Below are positions 14,767 to 23,471 of a stretch of 64,000 nt of DNA, in pieces. The notes below the pieces were generated by a model. The model did not search any database. It worked only from the letters and a program-made list of their open reading frames with translations, and was not told where the DNA came from. The stretch lies in assembly GCF_024206495.1 (NCBI RefSeq), contig NZ_JAMBPQ010000016.1, positions 62,001 to 126,000 on the forward strand, given 5' to 3'. Both the position numbers and the translations under genes were made by a program. Every line of letters starts with the position of its first letter. The stretch's first letter is position 1. This DNA is from Paraburkholderia sp. CNPSo 3272. GTDB taxonomy: Bacteria; Pseudomonadota; Gammaproteobacteria; Burkholderiales; Burkholderiaceae.

Positions 14767-15002
14767 CACATCGCCCCACTTCTGAGTTGGATTTTTCCGT
14801 CACGCCAGCTTACCCGCGGTGCTGCCGAACGCTAGTTTGCTCGAATGGAGTTGGCATTTACAAGGGGCGTTCTCGAAAAAGCCTCGGAAGTCCTTGATAT
14901 CTCGGGGTTTTCCCGCAGAAAAGAGGGCCACTTTCTTTTCAGTTTGTAAATGCCTTATGAATAAAACGATGCTGCGCCACGACAATTAGCGCCGAATACC
15001 AG

Positions 15003-15749
15003 TCAAACGGGATTGTCGATATCGATGAAAAGATGCTCGATGTCGAAGGCTTCCGAGAGGTGCGCGCCCACCGCCTGCACGCCGTAGCGCTCGGTGGCGT
15101 GGTGGCCCGCGGCGAGGAACGCGACGCCGCTTTCCACAGAGGTATGAGTGGTCGGCTCGGAGATCTCGCCGGTGAGGAAGACGTCGGCGCCGGCGTCGAT
15201 TGCCGCGTCGAAGAGACTTTGCGCCGCGCCCGTGCACCAGGCCACGCGGCGCAGCTGCCAGTCGGGATCGCCGAGCACGAGCGGCGTGCGTCCGAGCGTC
15301 TGCTCGACCTCGGCGGTAAAGTGCGCGAGCGTGATGGGCATGGGCAGCGTGGCCATCCAGCCAAGATCCTGCTCACCGAAGCGTTGTTCGCCGATCCAGC
15401 CGAACCTCGCACCCAACTGCGCGTTATTGCCCAGCTCGGGATGGCTGTCGAGCGGCAGATGGTAGGCGAACAGGTTTATGTCGTTCGCGAGCAGCGTCTT
15501 CAGGCGCCGGTACTTGCGGCCCGTGATTTGCGGCGCTTCGTTCTTCCAGAAGTAACCGTGATGCACGAGCACCGCGTCGGCGCCCCACTCGAGCGCGGCT
15601 TCGAGGAAAGCGAGCGAGGCGGTCACGCCCGTGGCGATCTTCTCCACGCGCCGCCGCCCTTCGACCTGCAGGCCATTGGGGCAGTAGTCCTTGAACCGCG
15701 CGGATTCCAGAAGATTGTTCAGATACAATTCCAGTTCGATCCGATCCAT
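15003..15749 (-). CDS. Nif3-like dinuclear metal centre hexameric protein
   Basis: A 248-aa protein of the NIF3/YbgI family. Metal-binding His residues are visible in VLVHHGYFWK near residue 64, and the C-terminal AAGHHATERYG supplies a second His/Glu group. The length matches bacterial members. The biochemical role is unsettled; GTP cyclohydrolase-like folds and metal-handling have been proposed. It is divergent from the HtrA protease gene, with 19 bp between the two starts, so their promoters must overlap. Confidence 0.92.
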   Translation of the reverse strand: MDRIELELYLNNLLESARFKDYCPNGLQVEGRRRVEKIATGVTASLAFLEAALEWGADAVLVHHGYFWKNEAPQITGRKYRRLKTLLANDINLFAYHLPLDSHPELGNNAQLGARFGWIGEQRFGEQDLGWMATLPMPITLAHFTAEVEQTLGRTPLVLGDPDWQLRRVAWCTGAAQSLFDAAIDAGADVFLTGEISEPTTHTSVESGVAFLAAGHHATERYGVQAVGAHLSEAFDIEHLFIDIDNPV

Positions 15750-15768
15750 ATAATCCTCTAATCTTCAG

Positions 15769-16986
15769 ATGCTTAGACGCTTTTGGCTGTTCTTCGCCCA
15801 GGCGGTGACGGTCCTGCTGGCGTTGATGTTCATCATCGCCACGCTCAAACCGCAGTGGCTGCAGCACCAGGGGCAGTTCGGCAAGCAGCTTGCCGAACCG
15901 ATCGTCGCACTGCGGGAAGTGGCGCCAGGTATCGGTGGAGGCGCCGCCCAGGGCTCCTATGCGGACGCCGCCCAGAAGGCTATGCCCGCAGTCGTCAACG
16001 TGTTCTCGAGCAAGGATGGGTCGCTGCCGCCCGATCCTCGCCAGAACGATCCGCTATTTCGCTACTTCTTCGGCGATCGCAACAAAAACCAGAAGCAGCA
16101 GGAACAGCCTGCCGCCAACCTCGGTTCGGGCGTAATTGTCAGTCCGGACGGTTACATTCTAACGAACCAGCACGTAATCGACGGCGCGGACCAGATCGAA
16201 ATCGCGCTTTCCGACGGCCGCACCACCAACGCCAAGGTGATCGGCATCGACCCGGAAACCGATCTCGCGGTGCTCAAGATCAATCTGCCGAACCTGCCCA
16301 CCATCACGCTCGGGCGCATGGACCAGACGCGCGTGGGCGACGTCGTGCTCGCCATCGGCAACCCGTTCGGCGTGGGCCAGACGGTCACCATGGGCATCAT
16401 CAGTGCGCTGGGCCGCAACCACCTCGGCATCAACACGTTCGAGAATTTCATTCAGACCGATGCGCCGATCAATCCGGGCAACTCCGGCGGCGCGCTCGTC
16501 GACGTGAACGGCAACCTGCTCGGCATCAACACAGCCATCTACTCGCGCTCAGGCGGCTCGCTCGGCATCGGCTTCGCAATTCCAGTCTCCACGGCGCGCA
16601 GCGTGCTGGAGAGCATCATCACTTCGGGCTCGGTCACGCGTGGCTGGATCGGCGTCGAGCCACAGGACGTGACGCCCGAGATCGCCGACTCGTTCGGTCT
16701 GAAGGAGAAGTCGGGAGCGATCGTCGCGGGCGTGCTGCAGGGCGGCCCCGCCGACAAGGCCGGCATCAAGCCGGGCGACGTGCTGACCTCGGTGAACGGT
16801 GAGGCCATCACCGACACCACGCGCCTCCTGAACGTCATCGCGCAGATCAAGCCGGGCACCGACGCGAAGATCCACCTCGTGCGCAAGAACAAGGACATGG
16901 ATCTGGACGTGCTGATCGGCAAGCGCCCGCCGCCGCCGAAGCAGCCGGCTCAGGAAGACGGCGAAGGCGACGACGACGGCGGTTGA
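15769..16986 (+). CDS. Membrane-anchored HtrA/DegS-type periplasmic serine protease
   Basis: A 405-aa protein with an N-terminal membrane segment (WLFFAQAVTVLLALMFIIAT) and a trypsin-like domain with His (TNQHVIDGA), Asp (ETDLAVLKI) and Ser (NPGNSGGALVD). One PDZ domain follows at about residues 280-375 (GWIGVEPQDVTPEIADSFGL). A single PDZ plus membrane anchor fits the DegS/AlgW type, which senses misfolded outer-membrane proteins and starts sigma-E release, better than the two-PDZ DegP type. The acidic tail is short and variable. A strong hairpin 63 bp downstream ends the gene. Confidence 0.93.
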   Translation: MLRRFWLFFAQAVTVLLALMFIIATLKPQWLQHQGQFGKQLAEPIVALREVAPGIGGGAAQGSYADAAQKAMPAVVNVFSSKDGSLPPDPRQNDPLFRYFFGDRNKNQKQQEQPAANLGSGVIVSPDGYILTNQHVIDGADQIEIALSDGRTTNAKVIGIDPETDLAVLKINLPNLPTITLGRMDQTRVGDVVLAIGNPFGVGQTVTMGIISALGRNHLGINTFENFIQTDAPINPGNSGGALVDVNGNLLGINTAIYSRSGGSLGIGFAIPVSTARSVLESIITSGSVTRGWIGVEPQDVTPEIADSFGLKEKSGAIVAGVLQGGPADKAGIKPGDVLTSVNGEAITDTTRLLNVIAQIKPGTDAKIHLVRKNKDMDLDVLIGKRPPPPKQPAQEDGEGDDDGG

Positions 16987-17049
16987 TGTCACGACCGCAG
17001 GCGGTGCATCGCGCCCTGCCCGCGGCCGGACTCGCAACCGGAAAACGAA

Positions 17050-17077
17050 AAGGCCGCGAACCGGGGTTCGCGGCCTT
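17050..17077. terminator. Bidirectional hairpin terminator between the protease gene and tatC
   Basis: AAGGCCGCGAACC and GGTTCGCGGCCTT pair over 13 bp. The plus strand continues CTGCTTTTC and the minus strand TTCGTTTTC. It sits between the convergent ends of the HtrA gene (16986) and tatC (17116), as expected for a shared terminator. Confidence 0.85.
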
Positions 17078-17115
17078 CTGCTTTTCTGCGGCTTTTCTCC
17101 GCCAAGCCAGCTGGG

Positions 17116-17898
17116 CTAGCTCGCCGCCTGACTCTCGTCCGCGGGCTTCTTCTCGCCCGTGCCGATGAAGATACGCGCCGCGATGATGCCCGCCTCGTAG
17201 AGGAGGATGAGCGGCAGCGCGAGAATGAGCTGCGAGAACACGTCCGGCGGCGTCACCACGGCCGCGACGATGAAGGCGCCGACGATCACGTAGGGTCGGA
17301 TTTGCTTGAGCTTCTTCACGGTGACCACGCCCATGCGCACGAGCAGCACGACGATGATCGGCACCTCGAAGGTCACGCCGAAGGCGATGAACATGGTGAG
17401 TACGAAGCTCAGGTAATTGTCGATGTCGGTCGTCATCTCCGCACCGAGCGGCGCGTTGTAGTGCGCCATCACGCGGAAGATGGTCGGGAACACCACAAAG
17501 TACGCGAACGCCATGCCGCACAGGAAGAGCGTGTAGCTGCTGGCCACGAGCGGCGCGACGAGCTTCTTTTCGTGCTGGTAGAGACCTGGGGCGACGAACG
17601 CCCAAATCTGGTAGAGCACGACCGGCAGCGCGATCACGAAGGCCACGAGCATCGTGACCTTCATGGGCACGAAGAACGAGCCGGTCACGTCGGTCACGAT
17701 CATCTTGCCGTCGCGCGGCAGGTTCTGCATGAGCGGACGTGCAAGCAGCCGGAATATGTCGGGCGCCCAGTAGACGAGCCCGACGAACACGACGATCACG
17801 GCAATGCCTGCGCGAATGATACGGTCGCGCAGCTCGACGAGATGGGAAATGAAGGTTTCTTCGGAACCTTCTTCCAGTTTTTGCTGGGGGTCGCTCAC
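17116..17898 (-). CDS. tatC: Sec-independent protein translocase TatC
   Basis: A 260-aa inner-membrane protein with six hydrophobic segments. The conserved N-terminal stretch SHLVELRDRIIRAG marks the site that recognises twin-arginine signals, and FAYFVVFP is the typical third-helix region. TatC forms the receptor complex with TatB, both encoded just upstream. The acidic/Gln N-terminus and Ala/Ser tail are ordinary. It is the last gene of the long minus-strand array that starts at mlaF, and is followed by a hairpin terminator. Confidence 0.97.
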   Translation of the reverse strand: MSDPQQKLEEGSEETFISHLVELRDRIIRAGIAVIVVFVGLVYWAPDIFRLLARPLMQNLPRDGKMIVTDVTGSFFVPMKVTMLVAFVIALPVVLYQIWAFVAPGLYQHEKKLVAPLVASSYTLFLCGMAFAYFVVFPTIFRVMAHYNAPLGAEMTTDIDNYLSFVLTMFIAFGVTFEVPIIVVLLVRMGVVTVKKLKQIRPYVIVGAFIVAAVVTPPDVFSQLILALPLILLYEAGIIAARIFIGTGEKKPADESQAAS

Positions 17899-17943
17899 AC
17901 CGGCCCTCTATTGGAAATGGTCGTGCGCAAAGGCGGATCCGCC

Positions 17944-18504
17944 TCAGAAGAACCGCGTGGGCCGGCGCAGGCTCGCCGGCGTGTGCTGCGCCACGCGCGC
18001 AGCGCCCGATTGGACCCGCGTGCGGCGCAGCGTGGCGCGTTTGTACCAGACCGGCGAGGCGCTCTGCTTCACGCGCCAGTTCTTGCGTTTCGCGCCGCTT
18101 GCGCCCGCGTTGCCGGAACGCCAACCCGATTGCGTCGCGACGCCCTCTATCGCATTGGCCGCAGCGCCTTCCAGGCTGGCCGGATCCGCCCCGCCTGCGA
18201 TGCTCGGCGACACCGACGTGCCCGCGCTCCACGCGTCGTTCAACTCCGATTCATGCTTGCGCAGATTGTCCTGAACGTTCTTCTCGACGTTCTGCGCCGC
18301 GGCTTCGAACTCGGTCTTCATGCGGCGCAACTCGTCGAGTTCGATCTCGCGCGTGACTTCCGCCTTGACGTCGTTGATATAGCGCTGCGCGCGCCCGAAC
18401 AGCGCGCCGGCCGTGCGTGCGACGCGCGGCAACCGCTCCGGCCCGAGAACGACCAGCGCGACGACGCCGATCAGCGCCATCTTGGTTAAACCGAGATCGA
18501 GCAT
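17944..18504 (-). CDS. tatB: Sec-independent protein translocase TatB
   Basis: A 186-aa protein: a single N-terminal membrane helix (MALIGVVALVVLGPERLPRV), the Gly-Pro-Glu hinge, then an amphipathic and charged helix to about residue 80. The C-terminal 100 residues are Arg/Ala-rich and of low conservation. It partners TatC in signal recognition. It is longer than E. coli TatB (171 aa) but within the Burkholderia range. It lies 45 bp upstream of tatC. Confidence 0.96.
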   Translation of the reverse strand: MLDLGLTKMALIGVVALVVLGPERLPRVARTAGALFGRAQRYINDVKAEVTREIELDELRRMKTEFEAAAQNVEKNVQDNLRKHESELNDAWSAGTSVSPSIAGGADPASLEGAAANAIEGVATQSGWRSGNAGASGAKRKNWRVKQSASPVWYKRATLRRTRVQSGAARVAQHTPASLRRPTRFF

Positions 18505-18601
18505 GAATGGAGTTTTCCGTCAGCCTTGGCTGCCTTAGTGGAAACGAGCGGGAAACACGCGGGAAAACGTGTGGTGGCAAAAACGACGGCCGCCACGCGT
18601 T

Positions 18602-18844
18602 TTAGCGGTAGTCGTTCGAGCGCTGCGTCTTGTCCTTCGCTTCGACGTCGACTGCGCCGCCGTCGGCCGGAAGTTCGGGCTTTTGCGTGTCGGCGCCGGC
18701 GCCTTCGTTCTCGCGCATGCCTTCCTTGAAACCCTTCACCGCACCGCCCAGATCGCTACCGATATTGCGCAGCTTCTTGGTGCCGAAGACGAGCGCAACG
18801 ATCAACAAGACGATCAGCCAGTGCCAGATGCTCAACGAACCCAT
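18602..18844 (-). CDS. tatA: Sec-independent protein translocase TatA
   Basis: An 80-aa protein with a short membrane helix (WHWLIVLLIVALVF), the hinge FGTKKL, an amphipathic helix (GSDLGGAVKGFKEGM) and a charged tail. It oligomerises to form the pore for folded, cofactor-bearing proteins, such as the Rieske protein encoded nearby. It is the first of tatABC. Confidence 0.96.
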   Translation of the reverse strand: MGSLSIWHWLIVLLIVALVFGTKKLRNIGSDLGGAVKGFKEGMRENEGAGADTQKPELPADGGAVDVEAKDKTQRSNDYR

Positions 18845-19001
18845 GATTGACTCTCTCCTTAACCCCGCCGCCGCGCGAGGTGCGCGACGCGATAAATTGT
18901 GCCTGGTCGATGTTGCATGGTCGTGGCGTGCGACCGTTTAGCGACGCCCAAGTGTACCCACGCCATCCGTCATTTATACCGATTTTCACCGCCGCCGGCA
19001 C

Positions 19002-19370
19002 TCAGCCCATGCGGTGCCACGGACGCGGCCCAGCGAGCAAATGCGCGTGCAGATGGTAGACCTCCTGCCCGCCGCCCGGCCCCGTGTTCACCACCGTCCG
19101 AAACCCGGTTTCGCCGCCCGTGTACGAGACGCCCAGCTCCTTGGCGAGCCGTGCGACCAATACAAACATTCTACCAAGCAGCGGTGCGTCGTTTTCACTG
19201 CAATCGGCAAGGGTGGAAATATGCTGGCGCGGAATCACGAGGACATGGGTTTCAGCTGCAGGCCGGATGTCGCGGAAGGCGACGAATTCTTCGTCCTCAT
19301 ACACCCGTGTGCTGGGAATATGGCCATCGGCGATCTTGCAGAAGAGACAGGTGCTGCGGTCGTGACTCAT
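19002..19370 (-). CDS. Histidine triad (HIT) family purine-nucleotide phosphoramidase
   Basis: A 122-aa protein with the HIT signature HLHAHLL near the C-terminus and CLFCKIADG at the N-terminus. The start is ATG 19370 (MSHDRSTCLF), preceded by CAGGAG; an upstream in-frame ATG at 19388 lacks such a site. HinT-type enzymes split AMP from amino groups. In this genus the gene commonly sits between the his genes and tatA, as here. Confidence 0.94.
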   Translation of the reverse strand: MSHDRSTCLFCKIADGHIPSTRVYEDEEFVAFRDIRPAAETHVLVIPRQHISTLADCSENDAPLLGRMFVLVARLAKELGVSYTGGETGFRTVVNTGPGGGQEVYHLHAHLLAGPRPWHRMG

Positions 19371-19412
19371 GGTGCTCCTGGTGAGCAAAGCCGCACGCGC
19401 CCCCGGGACCCC

Positions 19413-19805
19413 TCAGAACCAGGCGCGCGGGTTGTGCAGCGGCTTGTTGTCGTACAAGTACAGCCAGCCTTTGATGATACGGTACAACGTCCAGATTGCG
19501 ACAGCCCACAAAATTGGAATGCCGACGAGCACGAAGATGAGCACGCCGCCGATCAGATGGCCGGCCAGCCCGAGCCAGAAGGTGCGGATTTGCCACGTGA
19601 AGTGCTGCTCATAGGGCGTGCCGAGCGCTTCGTCGCGTTTGAGGTAGTTGAGGATGATGGCCACCAGCACCGAAATGCCACCGGTCAGCCAGTACACCGC
19701 ATAGAGCGCGTACAGCACGTGCGTGAAGGTGCGCAGGCTGCGCAAACGGTCCGCGTCGACGCCGTTGCGGTACGAAGGGGGCGGATAGTCGCCGGACGTG
19801 GACAT
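19413..19805 (-). CDS. DUF4870-type small membrane protein
   Basis: A 130-aa protein with three or four hydrophobic segments (residues 28-52, 72-95 and on) and a soluble N-terminus rich in Pro/Tyr/Ser. It has the pattern of the DUF4870/Tic20-like membrane family: a short loop with NYLKRDEALGTPYEQHF, then helices. The biochemical role is unknown. It lies in the his-tat array, 44 bp from hisE. Confidence 0.8.
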   Translation of the reverse strand: MSTSGDYPPPSYRNGVDADRLRSLRTFTHVLYALYAVYWLTGGISVLVAIILNYLKRDEALGTPYEQHFTWQIRTFWLGLAGHLIGGVLIFVLVGIPILWAVAIWTLYRIIKGWLYLYDNKPLHNPRAWF

Positions 19806-19849
19806 GTTGTTTATCTCCCTCTGTAGAACGATGTACGCGGCGCAGAGCC

Positions 19850-20218
19850 TCAGTCGCCGTTCTCTTCGCGCTCGCGGCTCTTGCGCAGCGCCTTTTCTTC
19901 GAGACCCGAGAGGCCTTCGCGGCGTTCCAGCTCAGTAAGCACGTCAGCCGGACTCAGATCGAAGTGCGAGAGCGCGACGAGGCAATGGAACCACAGGTCG
20001 GCCATCTCGCCGACCAGCGCCTTCGGTGCGCCGCCCTGGCGCACGTCCTTCGCGGCCAGCACGACTTCGGTCGCCTCTTCGCCGACCTTCTTGAGCACCG
20101 CGTCGTCGCCCTTGTGAAACAGGCGTGCGACGTAGGAGGCGTCCGGGTCGCCACCCTTGCGGCTGTCGATGACCGCCGCGAGGCGCAGCAAGGTGTCGTT
20201 GGTGTTCAGTTGCGTCAT
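19850..20218 (-). CDS. hisE: Phosphoribosyl-ATP pyrophosphatase HisE
   Basis: A 122-aa all-helical MazG-like enzyme for step 2 of histidine synthesis, splitting pyrophosphate from PR-ATP. The EEATEVVLAAK and GEMADLWFHCLV motifs carry the metal-binding acidic residues. The start ATG overlaps the hisI stop (ATGA), so the two steps made by one fused protein in enterics are here on coupled separate genes. Confidence 0.97.
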   Translation of the reverse strand: MTQLNTNDTLLRLAAVIDSRKGGDPDASYVARLFHKGDDAVLKKVGEEATEVVLAAKDVRQGGAPKALVGEMADLWFHCLVALSHFDLSPADVLTELERREGLSGLEEKALRKSREREENGD

Positions 20219-20652
20219 TTGTAGATGTGTTCGGGGTCTTTTAGCACCGGGTCGACGGCGACCCAGCGGCCTTCGTCGACGGTGCCTTCGAATTGCTGGA
20301 AAAAGCACGAGTGGCGGCCCGTGTGGCACGCGATGCCCGAGACCTGCTCTATTTTGAGCAGCACGACGTCTTCGTCGCAGTCGAGGCGGATCTCGCTCAC
20401 GTGCTGGACGTGGCCCGACTCCTCGCCCTTGAACCACAGGCGCTGGCGCGAGCGCGAGAAGTACACGGCGCGGCGCAGCTCGACAGTCTTCGCGAGCGCT
20501 TCGCGGTTCATCCACGCGAACATCAGCACGTCGCCAGTGGTGGCTTCCTGCGCGATCACGGGCACGAGGCCGTTGGCGTCCCAGTTGACCTTGTCGAGCC
20601 AGTTGGCATTGGCGAGGTCGTTGTCGGGTTTGCCGCTTTGAGTGTTGCTCAT
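20215..20652 (-). CDS. hisI: Phosphoribosyl-AMP cyclohydrolase HisI
   Basis: A 145-aa enzyme that opens the adenine ring of PR-AMP. The motifs RSRQRLWFKGEESGH and LDCDEDVVLLKIEQ with SGIACHTGRHSCFF contain the Cys/Asp residues that bind Zn and Mg. ATG 20652 is chosen; an in-frame GTG lies directly before it. The length is normal. It overlaps hisE by 4 bp and follows hisF by 4 bp. Confidence 0.97.
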   Translation of the reverse strand: MSNTQSGKPDNDLANANWLDKVNWDANGLVPVIAQEATTGDVLMFAWMNREALAKTVELRRAVYFSRSRQRLWFKGEESGHVQHVSEIRLDCDEDVVLLKIEQVSGIACHTGRHSCFFQQFEGTVDEGRWVAVDPVLKDPEHIYK

Positions 20653-20656
20653 CACG

Positions 20657-21430
20657 TTACATCCTCACCGAAATGCCCTGGCCGGCCATGAAGCGCTTCG
20701 CCTCGCCCACCGAGTGCTCGCCATAGTGGAAGATGCTCGCGGCCAGCACGGCGTCGGCATGGCCCTTGACGATACCGTCCGCGAGGTCCTGCAAACCGCC
20801 CACGCCGCCCGAGGCGATCACGGGAATCGGCACCGCGTCGGACACCGCGCACGTGAGATCGAGGTCGAAGCCGCTCTTCGTGCCGTCGCGGTCCATGCTC
20901 GTGAGCAGGATTTCGCCCGCGCCGAGTTCGGCCATCTTGCGCGCCCATTCCACGGCGTCGATGCCCGTGGCCTTGCGCCCGCCGTGCGTGAACACTTCCC
21001 AGCGCGCGGGTTCGCCGAGCGTCGACGTGCGCTTCGCGTCGATGGCGACGACGATGCACTGCGAGCCGTATTTGTCGGCGGAATTGCGCACGAGCTGCGG
21101 ATTGGCGACCGCCGACGAGTTCATGCTGACCTTGTCGGCACCGGCGTTGAGCAGGCGCCGCACGTCCGCCACGGCGCGCACGCCGCCGCCCACGGTGAGC
21201 GGAATGAAGACCTGCGAAGCCACCGCTTCGATGATCGGCAAGATCAGGTCGCGCTGGTCGGAGGTCGCGGTGATGTCGAGGAACGTGAGTTCGTCGGCGC
21301 CCTGGTCGTCGTAGCGGCGCGCGATTTCGACAGGGTCGCCCGCGTCGCGCAGTTCGACGAAATTGACGCCCTTGACGACGCGCCCGGCGGTCACGTCGAG
21401 GCAGGGGATGATGCGTTTGGGTAGAGCCAT
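20657..21430 (-). CDS. hisF: Imidazole glycerol phosphate synthase cyclase subunit HisF
   Basis: A 257-aa TIM barrel starting MALPKRIIPCLDVTAGRVVK. The first catalytic Asp is in PCLD and the second in TSMDRDGTKSG. It uses ammonia from HisH to make IGP and AICAR. It is preceded by a terminator-like hairpin (21617-21636) and a 219-bp gap after hisA, so it may be read from a separate promoter or by readthrough. Confidence 0.98.
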   Translation of the reverse strand: MALPKRIIPCLDVTAGRVVKGVNFVELRDAGDPVEIARRYDDQGADELTFLDITATSDQRDLILPIIEAVASQVFIPLTVGGGVRAVADVRRLLNAGADKVSMNSSAVANPQLVRNSADKYGSQCIVVAIDAKRTSTLGEPARWEVFTHGGRKATGIDAVEWARKMAELGAGEILLTSMDRDGTKSGFDLDLTCAVSDAVPIPVIASGGVGGLQDLADGIVKGHADAVLAASIFHYGEHSVGEAKRFMAGQGISVRM

Positions 21431-21616
21431 GATCTTGCCGAAGTTGCCAGTCGGTGTGTGTGCGGCGAGCACCTTTCGCGAGAAGGCTGCCGGCCCCGGT
21501 TCGGACGTGGCGCGCAGCCCATTGTCGCGCGCTTTGCGCCGTGCCTTGCGCCCTGAGGCGCAATAATCCCGCGCGAGCGCCAGTCCATTGATGGCGGCGC
21601 CGCGCCAAAAACAAAA

Positions 21617-21636
21617 GGCCTCCAGTGACGGAGGCC
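21617..21636 (-). terminator. Hairpin with T-tract between hisA and hisF
   Basis: GGCCTCC and GGAGGCC form a perfect 7-bp stem around a 6-nt loop. On the minus strand TTTTGTTTTT follows. It lies 14 bp after the hisA stop and 187 bp before hisF, inside the histidine array. It should reduce transcription of hisFIE and the tat genes unless another promoter is used. Confidence 0.75.
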
Positions 21637-21649
21637 GGCGTTCGACGCT

Positions 21650-22402
21650 TTACGCGTCGTCCGATTCGCGCAGGCTGTCTGCGCGCGTTTGCGCGGCGGT
21701 GAAATCGAGGTCGCCCGAGTAGATCGCGCGGCCGCAGATCACGCCCTCCACGCCTTCGTCCTCGACTTCGCACAGTGCATCGATATCGGCAAGGTTGGAA
21801 AGCCCGCCGCTCGCGATGATCGGAATCTTCACCGCACGCGCGAGGCGCACCGTCGCTTCGATGTTGATGCCCTGAAGCATGCCGTCGCGGCCAATGTCGG
21901 TGTAGATGACGGACTCGACGCCGTAGTCCTCGAACTTGCGCGCGAGGTCGACGACTTCGTGACCGGTGAGCTTGCTCCAGCCGTCGGTCGCGACCTTGCC
22001 GTCTTTCGCGTCGAGGCCCACGATGATGTGACCCCCAAATGCGGTGCATGCTTCCTGGAGGAAGCCCGGATTCTTCACGGCGGCGGTGCCGATGATCACA
22101 TAGGACAGGCCGTCGTCGAGATAACGCTCGATGGTGTCGAGGTCGCGGATGCCGCCGCCAAGCTGCACGGGGATCTCGTCGCCGACTGCGCGGATGATCT
22201 CGCGAATCGCGTCTTCGTTCTTCGGCTTGCCGGCGAACGCGCCGTTGAGGTCGACGAGGTGCAGGCGCCGCGCGCCGCGCTCGACCCAGTGTCGGGCCAT
22301 AGCCGCCGGTTCCTCGGAGAAAATCGTCGCCTGGTCCATATCGCCTTGTTTGAGGCGCACGCAGTGACCGTCTTTGAGATCGATGGCCGGAATCAGCAGC
22401 AT
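21650..22402 (-). CDS. hisA: Phosphoribosylformimino-AICAR-P isomerase HisA
   Basis: A 250-aa TIM barrel (MLLIPAIDLKDGHCVRLKQG). The catalytic Asp residues are in PAIDLKDG and YTDIGRDGML. It converts ProFAR to PRFAR, the substrate of HisHF. It lies 174 bp downstream of hisH, a looser spacing than usual within an operon. Confidence 0.98.
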   Translation of the reverse strand: MLLIPAIDLKDGHCVRLKQGDMDQATIFSEEPAAMARHWVERGARRLHLVDLNGAFAGKPKNEDAIREIIRAVGDEIPVQLGGGIRDLDTIERYLDDGLSYVIIGTAAVKNPGFLQEACTAFGGHIIVGLDAKDGKVATDGWSKLTGHEVVDLARKFEDYGVESVIYTDIGRDGMLQGINIEATVRLARAVKIPIIASGGLSNLADIDALCEVEDEGVEGVICGRAIYSGDLDFTAAQTRADSLRESDDA

Positions 22403-22576
22403 AGCTTCGGGTGTGTCTGGGAGTGGGGTTGAAGTCTGCAGCGCCGGCGGAAAAAAGACCCGATCCGACGCCGTTTCGCTAGTTTAGTACAACTCTTTCG
22501 GCGGCCTTGCTGACGCAAATCTGATGCCGCGGCGCTCGTGCGCGAAGGCGGCTGCGAGCGCCAGCGCCGCAGGAAG

Positions 22577-23218
22577 TCAGGGATTCCAGTGGACGAAGTT
22601 GCGATAGACGCGCAAGCCCGCAGCGGCGCTCTTTTCCGGGTGGAATTGGGTGGCAAAGATGTTATCCCGCGCCACGGCCGAGGTAAAGGCCGCGCCGTAC
22701 GGCGTTTCGCCCACGGTGTGCGACGCATCCGCCGGAACCACATAGTAGCTGTGCACGAAGTAGAAGAAGCTTTCGTCGGGCACACCGTCCCACAGGGCGT
22801 GCGCGCGCGCCTGACGCACGCGGTTCCAGCCCATTTGCGGGACCTTGAAGCGCGAGCCGTCGTCCTGCAACTGACCTTCCAGATCGAAGCGCACGACCTT
22901 GCCGGGCAGCAGGCCCAGGCCCTTCGTGTCGCCTTCCGCGCTCCAGTCGAACAGCATTTGCTCGCCCACGCACACGCCCATGAGCGGCTTCGTGCGCGAG
23001 GCTTCGAGCACGGCGTCCTGCAGGCCCGACTCGGCGAGGCTGCGCATGCAGTCGGGCATCGCGCCCTGCCCCGGCAGCACCACGCGGTCGGCAGCACGGA
23101 TCGCCTCGGGACGCTCGACGATGGCCACGTCGGCTTCCGGCGCGGCCTGCCTCAGCGCCTGCGCCACCGAACGCAGGTTGCCCATTCCATAATCAACAAT
23201 CGCAATTGAAGTTTTCAT
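22577..23218 (-). CDS. hisH: Imidazole glycerol phosphate synthase glutaminase subunit HisH
   Basis: A 213-aa class I glutamine amidotransferase. The nucleophile Cys lies in LMGVCVGEQMLFD near residue 85, with the His and Glu of the triad in ATQFHPEKS near residue 195. It supplies ammonia through the HisF barrel. The 253 bp between this gene and hisB contain no frame that I recognise. My memory of the Burkholderia order has a MarC-type membrane gene there; here it seems absent. Confidence 0.97.
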   Translation of the reverse strand: MKTSIAIVDYGMGNLRSVAQALRQAAPEADVAIVERPEAIRAADRVVLPGQGAMPDCMRSLAESGLQDAVLEASRTKPLMGVCVGEQMLFDWSAEGDTKGLGLLPGKVVRFDLEGQLQDDGSRFKVPQMGWNRVRQARAHALWDGVPDESFFYFVHSYYVVPADASHTVGETPYGAAFTSAVARDNIFATQFHPEKSAAAGLRVYRNFVHWNP

Positions 23219-23471
23219 CTCGAATCCGGCCTGCTCAAAAGGCCTTGCCCCTGGCTGTGTGGCGCATGTGCGCCGCGATGTGCCCTGATCTGTTCGAAGC
23301 CGTCAATGTACGCCAGTCGGCGCGTACGAGCCCATAAGCCGAATGGCTAATGTGGCGCGCATGCCGCATGCAGGCGACGGCCCCGGCGCGGCGCGCTCGA
23401 AGTCCGGCTCCGGCATGCGCCGGCACAGCGCACGCAGCGCGGCCCGCCTTCTGGTCTGTGAAAGGCGTCGC

